Shown here: one piece after another, positions 19,404-28,378 of the stretch | How positions within the stretch are numbered: the stretch's first letter is position 1 | Layout of the letters: each line of letters begins with the position of its first letter | Assembly (NCBI RefSeq): GCF_013364195.1 | Contig: NZ_CP054918.1 | Location: 6,313,001 to 6,377,000, forward strand | From: Streptomyces sp. NA04227 | GTDB taxonomy: Bacteria; Actinomycetota; Actinomycetes; Streptomycetales; Streptomycetaceae | Direction of reading: 5' to 3' | DNA length: 64,000 nucleotides | The notes under the pieces: model-generated | The model's database searches: none | The model's input: only the letters and a program-made list of their open reading frames with translations | Told to the model about the DNA's origin: nothing | Program-made: the position numbers and the translations under genes

Positions 19404-20390
19404 CTACAGCCAGCCCGCGAACTCCAGCAGCAGATCGGCATCCTGGGCCCGGCCCACCCGCCGTGCCCGTACGCCCGACTCCACGGCCCGGAACAGGGTC
19501 CAGCCGCGCAGCCGTTCCTGGTCGACGTCCAGGGACTCGGCGAGGCGCTTGACGCGGCGGCGGGTGATCGAGGGACCGGCGGGCGCGGCGATCACGTCCT
19601 CCACCCGGTCGCGGACCAGCCGCGCCAGGTCGAAGGCGCACTCCCCGACGACCGGGTCGGGGCCCACCGCCAGCCAGGGGGAGCGCTCGGCGGCGAGTAC
19701 CTTGCTCTGCCGGAAGGTGCCGTGCAGCAGCCGCTGTTCGCCCGGCGCCGCGAGCAGTTCCTCGCGGGCCGCGAGCGCGGCCTCGACCAGCGGCGCCGCG
19801 GCCGGGTCGAGGACGGCGTCGGCGCGCATCGCCTCGGCCTGCCGGGCGGTACGGGCGGCCACCGACTCGAAGCCGTGCCCGGCGGGCGGCTCGACCCACA
19901 GGCGGCGCAGGGTGCCCGCCGCCTCCAGCATCGACTTGGCCTCGGGCAGGGTGCGCACCGAGACGTCCGGCTGGAGCCGTTCGAGCAGCAGCACACCGCC
20001 CGGCCCGGCCGCCGGGTCCTCGTCGAGCGGCCGGACCGCGCCGAGGCCGTTCCAGTGAGCGAGGGCGGCGCGCTCCGCGTCCGGGCGGGCGCGCGGGGGC
20101 GCCAGCTTCAGCACCGCGGGGCTGCCGTCGGCACGCCGGACCAGCAGGACCAGGCTGGTGCGGCCACCGGGCACATGTACCCGTTCCAGGCTCAACTCCC
20201 TTGCGGCGAGCGCCTGTTCGACCAGCTCCGGCAGACCGCCGAGCCAGGCGGCGGTCGTATCGGGCGCCGCGTGCCCGGGGGCACCGCCCGGCGCCCCGGT
20301 CCCGGCGGCGGGCGCCTCGGCCGGTGCGGGCAGCGGTGAACGCGTCTCGCCGAGAGCCCTGACCAGGCGGCGCGGCGGTTCGAAAGCCAT
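19404..20390 (-). CDS. Aminoglycoside-phosphotransferase-fold protein, catalytic residues missing (predicted pseudokinase)
   Basis: 328 residues. The C-terminal two thirds match the aminoglycoside/hydroxyurea phosphotransferase family: LVLLVRRADGSPAVLKL carries the ATP-lysine region and LLHGTFRQSKVLAAE sits at the catalytic loop. Where active kinases have HGD with a following Asn, this protein has HGT with Thr225 in place of the catalytic Asp, and Lys in place of the metal-binding Asn. The later metal-binding Asp (usual hydrophobic-D-P) is Gly243 in AVGPDP. The frame is intact with normal codon use, so this is a maintained protein, not decay. It is probably a nucleotide- or ligand-binding regulator. 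The start ATG 20390 has GGAAGGA upstream. Calling it an antibiotic-resistance enzyme would be unsafe. Confidence 0.85.
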   Translation of the reverse strand: MAFEPPRRLVRALGETRSPLPAPAEAPAAGTGAPGGAPGHAAPDTTAAWLGGLPELVEQALAARELSLERVHVPGGRTSLVLLVRRADGSPAVLKLAPPRARPDAERAALAHWNGLGAVRPLDEDPAAGPGGVLLLERLQPDVSVRTLPEAKSMLEAAGTLRRLWVEPPAGHGFESVAARTARQAEAMRADAVLDPAAAPLVEAALAAREELLAAPGEQRLLHGTFRQSKVLAAERSPWLAVGPDPVVGECAFDLARLVRDRVEDVIAAPAGPSITRRRVKRLAESLDVDQERLRGWTLFRAVESGVRARRVGRAQDADLLLEFAGWL

Positions 20391-20572
20391 ACGTGCGTTG
20401 TTCCTTCCCTGCCGCCGCCCCGGCGGATTCAGCTTGCGGTTCCGCGGCGGGTGCTGCCCGCCCCGGCGGATGTCCCCCTCCGCCGGGCCTCCCCGGGGCC
20501 TCTCGTACGGATCCCGTGGCGCGTCGCGGGCCGCGCGTACCGCGGGCGCCACGACCGGGCCGGGCGAGAGAC

Positions 20573-21076
20573 CTACGCGCCTGGGCCGTCGGTCGAAACC
20601 TTCCGCGCCGGGCGCTCGGTGAGACCAGGGAAGGCTACGCTCCCCGCGCGCCAGCGCGCCGCCCGCACCGCCGCCTCGCGCAGCGCACGCGCCGCCTCGC
20701 CCCGCGCACCACCGGTGGCCGCGCGCACCAGATCGGAGTAGACGGCGGCGACCCGGTCCTCCAGCTCGGCCGCGAGCCGCCGGGCGGCGGCCGGATCCTC
20801 CACCGGGAACGGCAGCGCGTACCCGGCCGCGGCCGGACGCGGTGACGCGCCCAGGTCGCGCACGCTGCGCCGCAGTACGTCGCGCCTGGCGCGGTGCGCC
20901 TCGTAGCACTCCCGCGCCTGCGCCCTGTCGGCCTTGCCGATCCGTCCGCCGACCACGCCGTAGCCGTACACCGCCGCATGCTCGGCGGCCAACGCCGCCT
21001 GCACAGCGGCGAGTTCGGCGTCCCGCGCCTTCTCTTCCCCGCTCCGCACCCGCTCCACCGCGCCCATCGCGCTCAC
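20573..21076 (-). CDS. Ferritin-like-fold protein (DUF4439-like)
   Basis: 167 residues, mostly Ala-rich helices. AEHAAVYGYGVVGG near residue 30 and the later helices resemble the actinobacterial ferritin-like DUF4439 family. Only some of the Glu/His positions needed for a diiron site can be guessed, so iron binding is not claimed. The GTG start at 21076 overlaps the stop of the upstream lipoprotein gene (GTGA), so the two are translationally coupled; ATG 21067 is an alternative start. Together they may form an exported/cytoplasmic pair of unknown role. Confidence 0.75.
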   Translation of the reverse strand: MSAMGAVERVRSGEEKARDAELAAVQAALAAEHAAVYGYGVVGGRIGKADRAQARECYEAHRARRDVLRRSVRDLGASPRPAAAGYALPFPVEDPAAARRLAAELEDRVAAVYSDLVRAATGGARGEAARALREAAVRAARWRAGSVAFPGLTERPARKVSTDGPGA

Positions 21077-21606
21077 CGGCCCTTCGTCAGCAGATACGTG
21101 TGCACCGCCCCGCTGGCCGCGACGGAGGCGAGCAACCGGGCCGTCTCGCCCTGCACTTCGAGCAGAGCCTCCTCCCGGCGCCGGGTGAGCGTGCGCTCCG
21201 CGTCGGCGAGGTGGGCCAGGGCCTTGTCCGGGTCGGCCGGTACGTCGGCGTCCGGGGCCGGGGAGTCCAGCGCGGCCGAGGGGCTGGGCGTCACGGCCCG
21301 GGCGCCCGCCCGGGCGAGGTTGCCGCCGAAGGCCGTGACGTGCCGGGCCACTTCGGTACGCAGCGGGACCAGACGTGCGGTCAGCGCGGGGTGGGCGGCG
21401 ATCGCCGCGTCGTACTGGGCGAGCAGCAGTTCGCTGTCGCGCGCGGCACGGGCGCGGGCACGGGAGTCGGCGGAGGGGGCATCGGTCCCGTCCCCGCCGG
21501 AACCGGCGGTGCAGCCCGTCAGCAGGGCGGCCCCCATGCCACCCGCGCAGACCAACAGGGACCTTCTTCGCGGCCCGAAGCGGGCGGACGAGAGGGAGTG
21601 CGGCAC
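21073..21606 (-). CDS. Predicted lipoprotein, helical, unknown function
   Basis: 177 residues. It begins with an Arg-rich n-region (RFGPRRRSLL), a hydrophobic core and a lipobox LLTGC at about residues 28-32, so it is predicted to be lipid-anchored outside the membrane. The first Arg-Arg pair is also compatible with Tat export. The rest is Ala-rich and helical. The GTG start at 21606 has GAGGA nine bases upstream. It is divergent from rimP and coupled to the ferritin-like gene downstream. No recognised catalytic motif. Confidence 0.78.
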   Translation of the reverse strand: MPHSLSSARFGPRRRSLLVCAGGMGAALLTGCTAGSGGDGTDAPSADSRARARAARDSELLLAQYDAAIAAHPALTARLVPLRTEVARHVTAFGGNLARAGARAVTPSPSAALDSPAPDADVPADPDKALAHLADAERTLTRRREEALLEVQGETARLLASVAASGAVHTYLLTKGR

Positions 21607-21928
21607 GGCTTACGTCCTCGGGATGCGCTCAGTGGACAGCGATGGGTGGAGACGGTGACGGGTGGAGACGGCGGTGCGGGGCAACAGGGACCAGAGACAA
21701 CAGTTGGTGTGATTGCGTGATCACCGTACCTTCGGATCTCCCTCTCGGCCGCCAGCGGCTCGTGCATGTACCGACACCGCCCGAGCGGCCGATGCGGGAC
21801 ACCCCGTCGCCGGTGACACAGCGGGGCGCCGCCGCGTCAACGGTGGCCGCGACACCCCTCGCGACCCGATACCCTTGACCAACACGCGACCTTCCCACAA
21901 CAGCACACGCGGCCGAGGAGTCACCCGG
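21607..21928. other. 322-base divergent gap upstream of rimP
   Basis: Holds the promoters of the leftward lipoprotein operon and the rightward rimP-nusA-infB operon. I could not fix a convincing -35/-10 pair. GATACCC near 21868 is a possible -10. No gene is supported. Confidence 0.35.
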
Positions 21929-22456
21929 ATGAGCACCACCCAGAGCGAGAGGCTGCGAGAACTGCTGGAGCCGCTCGTCACCTCCAAGGAGCTCGATCTC
22001 GAGGAGATCGAGGTGACCCCGGCCGGCAAACGCCGTGTGCTGCGCATCGTGGTCGACTCCGACGAGGGCGTGCTTCTGGACACCTGCGCCGAGCTGAGCC
22101 GTGAGATCTCCGACCTGCTCGACGCGCGGGACACGATGGGCGAGGGCGAGTACGTCCTGGAAGTGACCTCGCCCGGCGCCGACCGGCCGCTCACCGAGCA
22201 CCGGCACTACGTCCGCGCGACCGGCCGCCTGGTGAACTTCAAGCTGGCCGGGGGCGGGGAGTTGACCGCCCGGATCCTCAAGACGGACGACGAGGGCCTC
22301 GACCTCGAAGTGCCCGGCGTGAAGGGCCGCAAGCCCACCGCCCGCCGACTGGCCTTCGACGAGATCGACAAGGCACGTGTGGAGATCGAGTTCAACCGCA
22401 GGAACAGCGCGGCGGGTGCCGAGGGCGCCGAGGACGCGAAGGCAGAGGAGGCGTAG
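21929..22456 (+). CDS. rimP: Ribosome maturation factor RimP
   Basis: Assists late 30S subunit assembly. 175 residues: an N-terminal domain ([38 protein letters not shown]) and an SH3-like C-terminal domain ([15 protein letters not shown]). The C-terminal tail is Ala/Glu-rich. The start ATG 21929 follows GAGGAG. It is the first gene of the nusA-infB operon, and two bases separate its stop from nusA. In-frame sequence upstream lacks conservation. Confidence 0.93.
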   Translation: MSTTQSERLRELLEPLVTSKELDLEEIEVTPAGKRRVLRIVVDSDEGVLLDTCAELSREISDLLDARDTMGEGEYVLEVTSPGADRPLTEHRHYVRATGRLVNFKLAGGGELTARILKTDDEGLDLEVPGVKGRKPTARRLAFDEIDKARVEIEFNRRNSAAGAEGAEDAKAEEA

Positions 22457-22458
22457 CC

Positions 22459-23502
22459 GTGGACATCGACATGAGTGCCCTCAGGGGCTTGGTGCGGGAG
22501 AAGGAGATCTCCTTCGACCTGCTGGTCGAGGCGATCGAATCCGCGCTTCTGATCGCCTATCACCGCACCGAGGGCAGCCGCCGCCACGCTCGCGTGAGGC
22601 TGGACCGCAACACCGGCCACGTCACCGTGTGGGCCAAGGAGGACGCCGAGGACCTCGAAGAGGGCCAGGAGCCCCGCGAGTTCGACGACACCCCCTCCGA
22701 CTTCGGCCGGATCGCGGCGACCACCGCCAAGCAGGTCATCCTGCAGCGTCTGCGTGACGCCGAGGACGACGCCACGCTCGGCGAGTACGCGGGCCGCGAG
22801 GGCGACATCGTCACCGGAGTCGTCCAGCAGGGCCGCGACCCGAAGAACATCCTGGTCGACATCGGCCGGCTGGAGGCCATCCTGCCGGTGCAGGAACAGG
22901 TCCCCGGTGAGGAGTACCCGCACGGCATGCGACTGCGCTCGTACGTGGTACGTGTCGCCAAGGGCGTGCGCGGTCCCTCGGTGACGCTCTCGCGCACCCA
23001 CCCGAACCTGGTGAAGAAGCTCTTCGCCCTGGAGGTGCCGGAGATCGCGGACGGCTCGGTGGAGATCTCCGCCATCGCCCGCGAGGCCGGACACCGCACC
23101 AAGATCGCGGTGCGCTCGGTGCGCTCCGGACTGAACGCCAAGGGCGCCTGCATCGGCCCGATGGGCGGCCGGGTGCGCAATGTCATGGCCGAGCTCAACG
23201 GCGAGAAGATCGACATCGTCGACTGGTCCGACGACCCGGCCGACATGGTGGCCAACGCCCTGTCCCCGGCCCGGGTCTCCAAGGTCGAGGTCGTGGACCT
23301 GGCCGCCCGCTCGGCGCGGGTCACGGTGCCCGACTACCAGCTCTCGCTGGCGATCGGCAAGGAAGGCCAGAACGCCCGGCTCGCGGCCCGGCTGACCGGC
23401 TGGCGGATCGACATCCGGCCGGACACCGAGCAGCCCGAGCAGGATGCGCGGGGCCGGGACGGCGGGGCGGGCGGATCCGGCGCGGACGGCGAGCGCGGCT
23501 GA
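22459..23502 (+). CDS. nusA: Transcription termination/antitermination factor NusA
   Basis: Binds RNA polymerase and nascent RNA to modulate pausing, termination and antitermination. 347 residues: an N-terminal polymerase-binding domain ([20 protein letters not shown]), an S1 domain (from [10 protein letters not shown], about residue 113), then two KH domains ([29 protein letters not shown]). It lacks the C-terminal acidic repeats of proteobacterial NusA, as usual in actinobacteria. The start GTG 22459 (VDIDMSAL) lies two bases after rimP; an internal ATG four codons later is an alternative. Confidence 0.95.
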   Translation: MDIDMSALRGLVREKEISFDLLVEAIESALLIAYHRTEGSRRHARVRLDRNTGHVTVWAKEDAEDLEEGQEPREFDDTPSDFGRIAATTAKQVILQRLRDAEDDATLGEYAGREGDIVTGVVQQGRDPKNILVDIGRLEAILPVQEQVPGEEYPHGMRLRSYVVRVAKGVRGPSVTLSRTHPNLVKKLFALEVPEIADGSVEISAIAREAGHRTKIAVRSVRSGLNAKGACIGPMGGRVRNVMAELNGEKIDIVDWSDDPADMVANALSPARVSKVEVVDLAARSARVTVPDYQLSLAIGKEGQNARLAARLTGWRIDIRPDTEQPEQDARGRDGGAGGSGADGERG

Positions 23503-23722
23503 CGCCGCCGAAGCCGCCCCGGGTCGGCCCCGGCCGGCCTCGGCCGACCGCGAGAAAATCGCGGGCGGTCCGGTGCCGAGGCGCCGTATCGTGCCCCTGA
23601 TCGCCGAGATCAGGTCATGTTTCGCAGACATCCGTTCGATTTCCGCCCCGGGGGGAAGCACCCGCCCCGGCAGCCCCGAGAGTGGGGGAAGGTGGGGTCG
23701 GTCCCAGGAGGTAGACTTGACC

Positions 23723-24022
23723 GTGTCTGGCCGGACGCACGCCCGGTCCTGCCCCGAGCGCACCTGCCTGGGGTGTCGGGAGCGAGCGGCCAAGAGCGAT
23801 CTGCTGCGGATCGTGCTGAGCGGGGACGAATGCGTTCCCGATCATCGCGGTACGCTGCCCGGCCGGGGTGCGTATGTGCATCCCGCCCCGGTCTGTCTCG
23901 ACCTGGCGATCCGTCGCCGGGCGTTCCCCCGGGCCTTCAAGGTCAAGGGGCCGCTCGACACCGCGGCCCTGAGCCGGGTGGTCGAAGACAGCAGCCGCTC
24001 CACCGCCGAGAACGGCGGCTGA
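23723..24022 (+). CDS. ylxR: YlxR-family RNA-binding protein (DUF448)
   Basis: 99 residues with the family signature PERTCLGCRERAAK near the N-terminus and GRGAYVHP in the middle. The family is always near nusA/infB; a Bacillus member has been reported to modulate RNase P, otherwise the role is unclear. The start GTG 23723 is preceded by AGGAGGT at 23706-23712. A 220-base gap separates it from nusA, containing a short CCTGATC/GATCAGG hairpin at 23596-23614. Confidence 0.88.
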   Translation: MSGRTHARSCPERTCLGCRERAAKSDLLRIVLSGDECVPDHRGTLPGRGAYVHPAPVCLDLAIRRRAFPRAFKVKGPLDTAALSRVVEDSSRSTAENGG

Positions 24023-24045
24023 CGCGGCGACACCGCACAACATGT

Positions 24046-24065
24046 CGTACGGAAACCCCCGTACG
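24046..24065 (+). terminator. Small hairpin after ylxR
   Basis: Perfect 7-bp stem CGTACGG / CCGTACG around the loop AAACCC, 24 bases after the ylxR stop and 120 bases before infB. It may attenuate read-through or structure the infB leader. Confidence 0.5.
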
Positions 24066-24102
24066 GCCTGGTACCTCGCGAGTTGGAAGTAGGTCGAGAT
24101 TG

Positions 24103-24147
24103 CGATGAGCACTCGATGAGTACGCGATGAGTACGCCCATGAAGTAG
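24103..24147 (+). promoter_or_regulatory. infB leader: 11-base tandem repeat forming three coupled mini-ORFs
   Basis: Three 11-base units (24103-24113, 24114-24124, 24125-24135; the last two identical) place ATG codons at 24105, 24116 and 24127. They read as MSTR-stop (24105-24119), MSTR-stop (24116-24130) and MSTPMK-stop (24127-24147). Each stop overlaps the next start as ATGA, so ribosomes could pass along the chain. It ends 37 bases before the infB start. An SD-like GGAAGTAGG lies about 18 bases before the first ATG. Function is inferred, not known. Confidence 0.5.
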
Positions 24148-24151
24148 CGAC

Positions 24152-24171
24152 GGTCCGGCGCAACCCGGACC
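24152..24171 (+). promoter_or_regulatory. Hairpin just upstream of the infB ribosome binding site
   Basis: GGTCCGG and CCGGACC form a perfect 7-bp stem around the loop CGCAAC. The right arm ends two bases before AAAAGGAG, the infB Shine-Dalgarno region. It sits between the mini-ORF stop and the binding site, so ribosome occupancy upstream could affect it. Confidence 0.55.
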
Positions 24172-24184
24172 TAAAAGGAGCGAA

Positions 24185-27100
24185 GTGGCTAAGGTCCGGG
24201 TATACGAACTCGCCAAGGAGTTCGGTGTGGAGAGCAAGGTCGTCATGGCCAAGCTCCAGGAACTCGGTGAATTCGTCCGTTCGGCGTCCTCGACAATCGA
24301 GGCGCCCGTCGTACGCAAACTTACTGATGCATTCGAGCAGGGCTCGGGCTCCGGCAAGTCCGCGAAGCCTGCCCCGCGCAAGACCGCGCCCGCCAAGAGC
24401 GCGGGCAGCGCCCCGACGCCCGCACCTCCGGGTGCGGCGAAGCCCGGTGGCGCACCGCGTGCCGACAAGCCGGCGGGCGACCGTCCGGCGGCACCGAAGC
24501 CGGGAGCGCCCAAGCCCCCGGCCGCGGAGAAGCCGGCGGCGGCAGCCCCCGGCCCGCGTCCCACGCCGGGTCCCAAGCCGCCCGCGGCGCCCAAGCCCGC
24601 GTCGGCCCCGGCCGCCTCGGCCGGTGCCCCGGAGTTCACGGCACCGCCTGCCGCGCCCTCCCCGGCGCCCTCGCGTCCGGGCGGTCGTCCCGGTGGCGCG
24701 CCCAAGCCCGGTACGGCCCGTCCGGCCACGCCCGGCCAGGGTCAGGCTCCCGGCCGCGGTGACCGTCCGGCTCCCGGCGGCGCTCCGCGTTCCGGTGGCC
24801 AGGCGCCCCGTCCCGCAGGTCAGGCCCCGCGTCCCGGTGGCCGTCCGGCAGGCCCGCGTCCGGGCAACAACCCCTTCACCTCCGGCGGTTCCACCGGCAT
24901 GGCGCGCCCGCAGGCGCCCCGTCCGGGTGGCGCCCCGCGTCCCGGCGGCGCCGGTGCGCCCGGTGGTGCCCCGCGTCCGGGTGGTCCCGGTGCGCCCGGT
25001 GCTCCCCGTCCGCAGGGCGGTCAGGGTGCGCCTCGTCCGCAGGCCGGTCCCGGCGGCGGTCGTCCGACTCCGGGCGGCATGCCGCGTCCGCAGGCGCCCC
25101 GCCCCGGCGGCGGCCCCGGCGGTCCGGGCCGTCCGAACCCCGGCATGATGCCGCAGCGTCCGGCCGCGGGCCCCCGCCCCGGCGGCGGTCCCGGTGGCGG
25201 TCGTGGTCCCGGCGGCGGTGGCCGTCCGGGTGGTGCAGGTCGTCCCGGTGGCGGCGGCGGCTTCGCCGGTCGTCCCGGCGGTGGTGGCGGCGGCGGTCGT
25301 CCCGGTGGCGGCGGCGGTTTCGCCGGTCGTCCCGGTGGTCCCGGCGGTGGTGGCGGCTTCGGCGGTGGCGGCGGTGGCCGTCCCGGCTTCGGCGGTCGTC
25401 CCGGTGGTCCCGGTGGCCGTGGTGGCACGCAGGGCGCCTTCGGTCGTCCCGGCGGTCCGGCCCGTCGTGGCCGCAAGTCGAAGCGGCAGCGGCGCCAGGA
25501 GTACGAGGCCATGCAGGCCCCGTCGGTCGGCGGTGTGATGCTGCCTCGCGGCAACGGCGAGACCATTCGCCTGTCGCGCGGTGCCTCGCTCACCGACTTC
25601 GCGGAGAAGATCAACGCCAACCCGGCGTCGCTCGTCGCGGTCATGATGAACCTCGGCGAAATGGTCACCGCGACCCAGTCCGTCTCGGACGACACGCTGG
25701 AAATGCTGGCGTCGGAGATGAACTACACGATCCAGATCGTCAGCCCCGAGGAGGAGGACCGCGAGCTTCTCGAGTCCTTCGACCTGGAGTTCGGCGAGGA
25801 CGAGGGCGGCGAGGCCGCGCTGGTCTCCCGTCCGCCGGTGGTGACCGTCATGGGTCACGTCGACCACGGTAAGACCCGACTCCTCGACGCGATCCGCAAG
25901 ACGAACGTCATCGCGGGCGAGGCCGGCGGCATCACCCAGCACATCGGTGCCTACCAGGTCACGACCGAGGTCAACGCCGAAGAGCGACGGATCACCTTCA
26001 TCGACACCCCGGGTCACGAGGCGTTCACCGCCATGCGTGCCCGTGGTGCCAAGTCGACCGACATCGCGATCCTCGTGGTGGCGGCCAACGACGGTGTGAT
26101 GCCGCAGACGATCGAGGCCCTGAACCACGCCAAGGCGGCCGAGGTGCCGATCGTGGTCGCGGTCAACAAGATCGACGTCGAGGGCGCCGACCCGACCAAG
26201 GTGCGCGGTCAGCTGACCGAGTACGGCCTGGTGGCCGAGGAGTACGGCGGCGACACCATGTTCGTCGACATCTCCGCCAAGCAGGGTCTGCACATCGACA
26301 GCCTCCTGGAGGCCGTCATCCTCACCGCGGACGCCTCGCTCGACCTGCGTGCCAACCCGGAGCAGGACGCGCAGGGCATCGCGATCGAGGCCCACCTGGA
26401 CAAGGGCCGCGGTGCCACCGCGACCGTCCTGGTCCAGCGCGGCACCCTGCGGGTCGGCGAGACGATGGTCGTCGGCGACGCCTACGGCCGCGTCCGCGCG
26501 ATGCTCGACGACCTCGGCAACAACGTCGAGGAAGCGGGCCCGTCGACGCCGGTCCAGGTCCTGGGTCTGACCAACGTCCCGGGCGCCGGCGACAACTTCA
26601 TCGTCGTCGACGAGGACCGTACGGCCCGTCAGATCGCCGAGAAGCGTGCCGCCCGCGAGCGCAACGCCGCCTTCGCCAAGCGCACCCGCCGGGTGTCCCT
26701 CGAGGACCTGGACAAGGTGCTCAAGGCGGGCGAGGTCCAGCAGCTCAACCTCATCATCAAGGGCGACGCGTCCGGTTCGGTCGAGGCCCTGGAGTCCTCG
26801 CTGCTCCAGCTCGACGTCGGCGAAGAGGTCGACATCCGGGTGCTGCACCGCGGTGTCGGTGCGGTCACCGAGTCGGACATCGACCTGGCCATGGGCTCCG
26901 ACGCCATCGTCATCGGCTTCAACGTGCGCGCCGCCGGGCGTGCCACGCAGATGGCCGAGCGCGAGGGTGTGGACGTCCGCTACTACTCGGTCATCTACCA
27001 GGCGATCGAGGAGATCGAGGCGGCCCTCAAGGGCATGCTCAAGCCGGAGTACGAAGAGGTCGAGCTCGGTACGGCGGAGATCCGCGAGGTCTTCAAGTCG

Positions 27101-27352
27101 TCCAAGCTGGGCAACATCGCGGGTGTTCTCATCCGCTCCGGCGAGGTCAAGCGGAACACCAAGGCCCGCCTCATCCGCGACGGCAAGGTCATCGCGGAGA
27201 GCCTCAACATCGAGGGTCTGCGCCGCTTCAAGGACGACGTCACCGAGATCCGCGAAGGCTTCGAGGGTGGTATCAACCTCGGAAACTTCAACGACATCAA
27301 GGTCGACGACGTCATCGCGACCTACGAGATGCGCGAGAAGCCGCGCGTCTGA
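24185..27352 (+). CDS. infB: Translation initiation factor IF-2
   Basis: GTPase that brings initiator fMet-tRNA to the 30S subunit and promotes subunit joining. 1055 residues. The N-terminal IF2-N helix ([15 protein letters not shown]) is followed by a very long Pro/Ala/Gly/Arg-rich linker (about residues 55-435). Then come a second IF2-N region, the GTP-binding domain (GHVDHGKT from residue 557; [20 protein letters not shown]) and the C-terminal domains II-IV. The long Gly-rich linker, with runs of RPGG and GGGG, is typical of streptomycetes. The start GTG 24185 has AAAAGGAG upstream. A strong hairpin follows the gene. Confidence 0.97.
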   Translation: MAKVRVYELAKEFGVESKVVMAKLQELGEFVRSASSTIEAPVVRKLTDAFEQGSGSGKSAKPAPRKTAPAKSAGSAPTPAPPGAAKPGGAPRADKPAGDRPAAPKPGAPKPPAAEKPAAAAPGPRPTPGPKPPAAPKPASAPAASAGAPEFTAPPAAPSPAPSRPGGRPGGAPKPGTARPATPGQGQAPGRGDRPAPGGAPRSGGQAPRPAGQAPRPGGRPAGPRPGNNPFTSGGSTGMARPQAPRPGGAPRPGGAGAPGGAPRPGGPGAPGAPRPQGGQGAPRPQAGPGGGRPTPGGMPRPQAPRPGGGPGGPGRPNPGMMPQRPAAGPRPGGGPGGGRGPGGGGRPGGAGRPGGGGGFAGRPGGGGGGGRPGGGGGFAGRPGGPGGGGGFGGGGGGRPGFGGRPGGPGGRGGTQGAFGRPGGPARRGRKSKRQRRQEYEAMQAPSVGGVMLPRGNGETIRLSRGASLTDFAEKINANPASLVAVMMNLGEMVTATQSVSDDTLEMLASEMNYTIQIVSPEEEDRELLESFDLEFGEDEGGEAALVSRPPVVTVMGHVDHGKTRLLDAIRKTNVIAGEAGGITQHIGAYQVTTEVNAEERRITFIDTPGHEAFTAMRARGAKSTDIAILVVAANDGVMPQTIEALNHAKAAEVPIVVAVNKIDVEGADPTKVRGQLTEYGLVAEEYGGDTMFVDISAKQGLHIDSLLEAVILTADASLDLRANPEQDAQGIAIEAHLDKGRGATATVLVQRGTLRVGETMVVGDAYGRVRAMLDDLGNNVEEAGPSTPVQVLGLTNVPGAGDNFIVVDEDRTARQIAEKRAARERNAAFAKRTRRVSLEDLDKVLKAGEVQQLNLIIKGDASGSVEALESSLLQLDVGEEVDIRVLHRGVGAVTESDIDLAMGSDAIVIGFNVRAAGRATQMAEREGVDVRYYSVIYQAIEEIEAALKGMLKPEYEEVELGTAEIREVFKSSKLGNIAGVLIRSGEVKRNTKARLIRDGKVIAESLNIEGLRRFKDDVTEIREGFEGGINLGNFNDIKVDDVIATYEMREKPRV

Positions 27353-27421
27353 CGGGGCCGCAGGCGGTACCCGGTCCGCCCTGCGCGGCCGGGTCCCGCG
27401 AGCAGCAGCCGAGCAACCGGT

Positions 27422-27464
27422 CCGGGGCCGGTCGGCGGGAGAAATTCCCGTCGATCGGCCCCGG
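27422..27464 (+). terminator. 19-bp hairpin after infB
   Basis: Arms 27422-27440 and 27446-27464 pair along 19 positions (two G-U) around the loop GAAAT, 69 bases after the infB stop. It probably terminates or strongly reduces transcription into ylxP-rbfA-truB. Confidence 0.85.
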
Positions 27465-27544
27465 CCGCTGCGTGTACGGTTTGGCTGTCCCTGCCACACC
27501 AGGGCAGGGCGCCGATCCCGTACCGGCGGGTCATCCGGACATCT

Positions 27545-27838
27545 ATGTATGTGGGGACTCTGTCCTTCGATCTGCTTCTCGGCGACGTACGGTCGCTGAA
27601 GGAGAAGCGTTCCGTGGTCCGCCCGATCGTCGCCGATCTCCAGCGCAAGTACGCGGTGAGCGCGGCGGAGGTCGAGCACCTGGATCTGCACCGCAGGGCC
27701 GGTATCGGCCTTGCCATGGTGTCCGGCGACGCCGGGCATCTGAACGACGTGCTCGACCGCTGCGAGCGTCTGGTGGCGGGGCGGCCCGAGGTGGAACTGC
27801 TGTCGGTACGACGGCGGTTCCACGGCGAGGACGACTGA
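27545..27838 (+). CDS. ylxP: YlxP-like protein (DUF503)
   Basis: 97 residues, a single small alpha/beta domain beginning MYVGTLSFDLLLGDV with the conserved LKEKRSVVRPIVADLQRKY. The family has a conserved place between infB and rbfA. Biochemical role unknown; nucleic-acid binding has been suggested from its fold. The start ATG 27545 gives the full family length, but no clear Shine-Dalgarno precedes it. Confidence 0.88.
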   Translation: MYVGTLSFDLLLGDVRSLKEKRSVVRPIVADLQRKYAVSAAEVEHLDLHRRAGIGLAMVSGDAGHLNDVLDRCERLVAGRPEVELLSVRRRFHGEDD

Positions 27839-27919
27839 TGCGGCGCCGTGCGCGCCGCGGGCCGGGGCGCGGCACGAGTCCCCCGGCGAACGAACAGGGA
27901 AGAAGAGGGAGACGGACCA

Positions 27920-28378
27920 GTGGCCGACAACGCGCGAGCGAAGAGGCTGGCGGACCTCATCCGGGAGGTGGTGGCCAGCAAGCTCCAGCGGGGCATCAAG
28001 GACCCCCGGCTCGGGACGCACGTGACCATCACGGACACCAGGGTCACCGGTGACCTGCGGGAGGCGACCGTCTTCTACACCGTGTACGGGGACGACGAGG
28101 AGCGCGCGGCGGCGGCCGCGGGCCTGGAGAGCGCCAAGGGCGTGCTCCGCAGCGAGGTGGGCCGGGCCGCGGGTGTGAAGTTCACCCCGACCCTGACCTT
28201 CGTCGCCGATGCCCTCCCGGACACTGCCCGCACCATCGAGGACCTCCTGGACAAGGCACGCGCCTCCGACGAGAAGGTCCGCGAGGCCTCCGCCGGTGCG
28301 GCGTACGCGGGCGGGGCGGATCCGTACCGCAAGCCGGAGGACGAGGACGACACCGAGGACGGCGACGCCGCTTCATGA
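27920..28378 (+). CDS. rbfA: Ribosome-binding factor A
   Basis: 152 residues; KH-like domain that binds immature 30S subunits during 16S rRNA 5' processing and cold adaptation. Recognisable by RAKRLADLIREVVASKLQ, KDPRLGTHVTITD and the TPTLTFVADALPD segment. An acidic tail follows. The start GTG 27920 has GAGGGA upstream; the frame is open further back but unconserved. The last codons overlap the truB start by ATGA. Confidence 0.93.
   Translation: MADNARAKRLADLIREVVASKLQRGIKDPRLGTHVTITDTRVTGDLREATVFYTVYGDDEERAAAAAGLESAKGVLRSEVGRAAGVKFTPTLTFVADALPDTARTIEDLLDKARASDEKVREASAGAAYAGGADPYRKPEDEDDTEDGDAAS

Noticed and set aside
19404..20390. Annotation as an active aminoglycoside-resistance kinase
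   Set aside because: The catalytic Asp and metal ligands are missing, so resistance activity is not supported.
23615..28021. 1468-residue minus-strand frame opposite infB
   Set aside because: Shadow of the infB low-complexity linker; no conserved motif, and the true gene has all G motifs.
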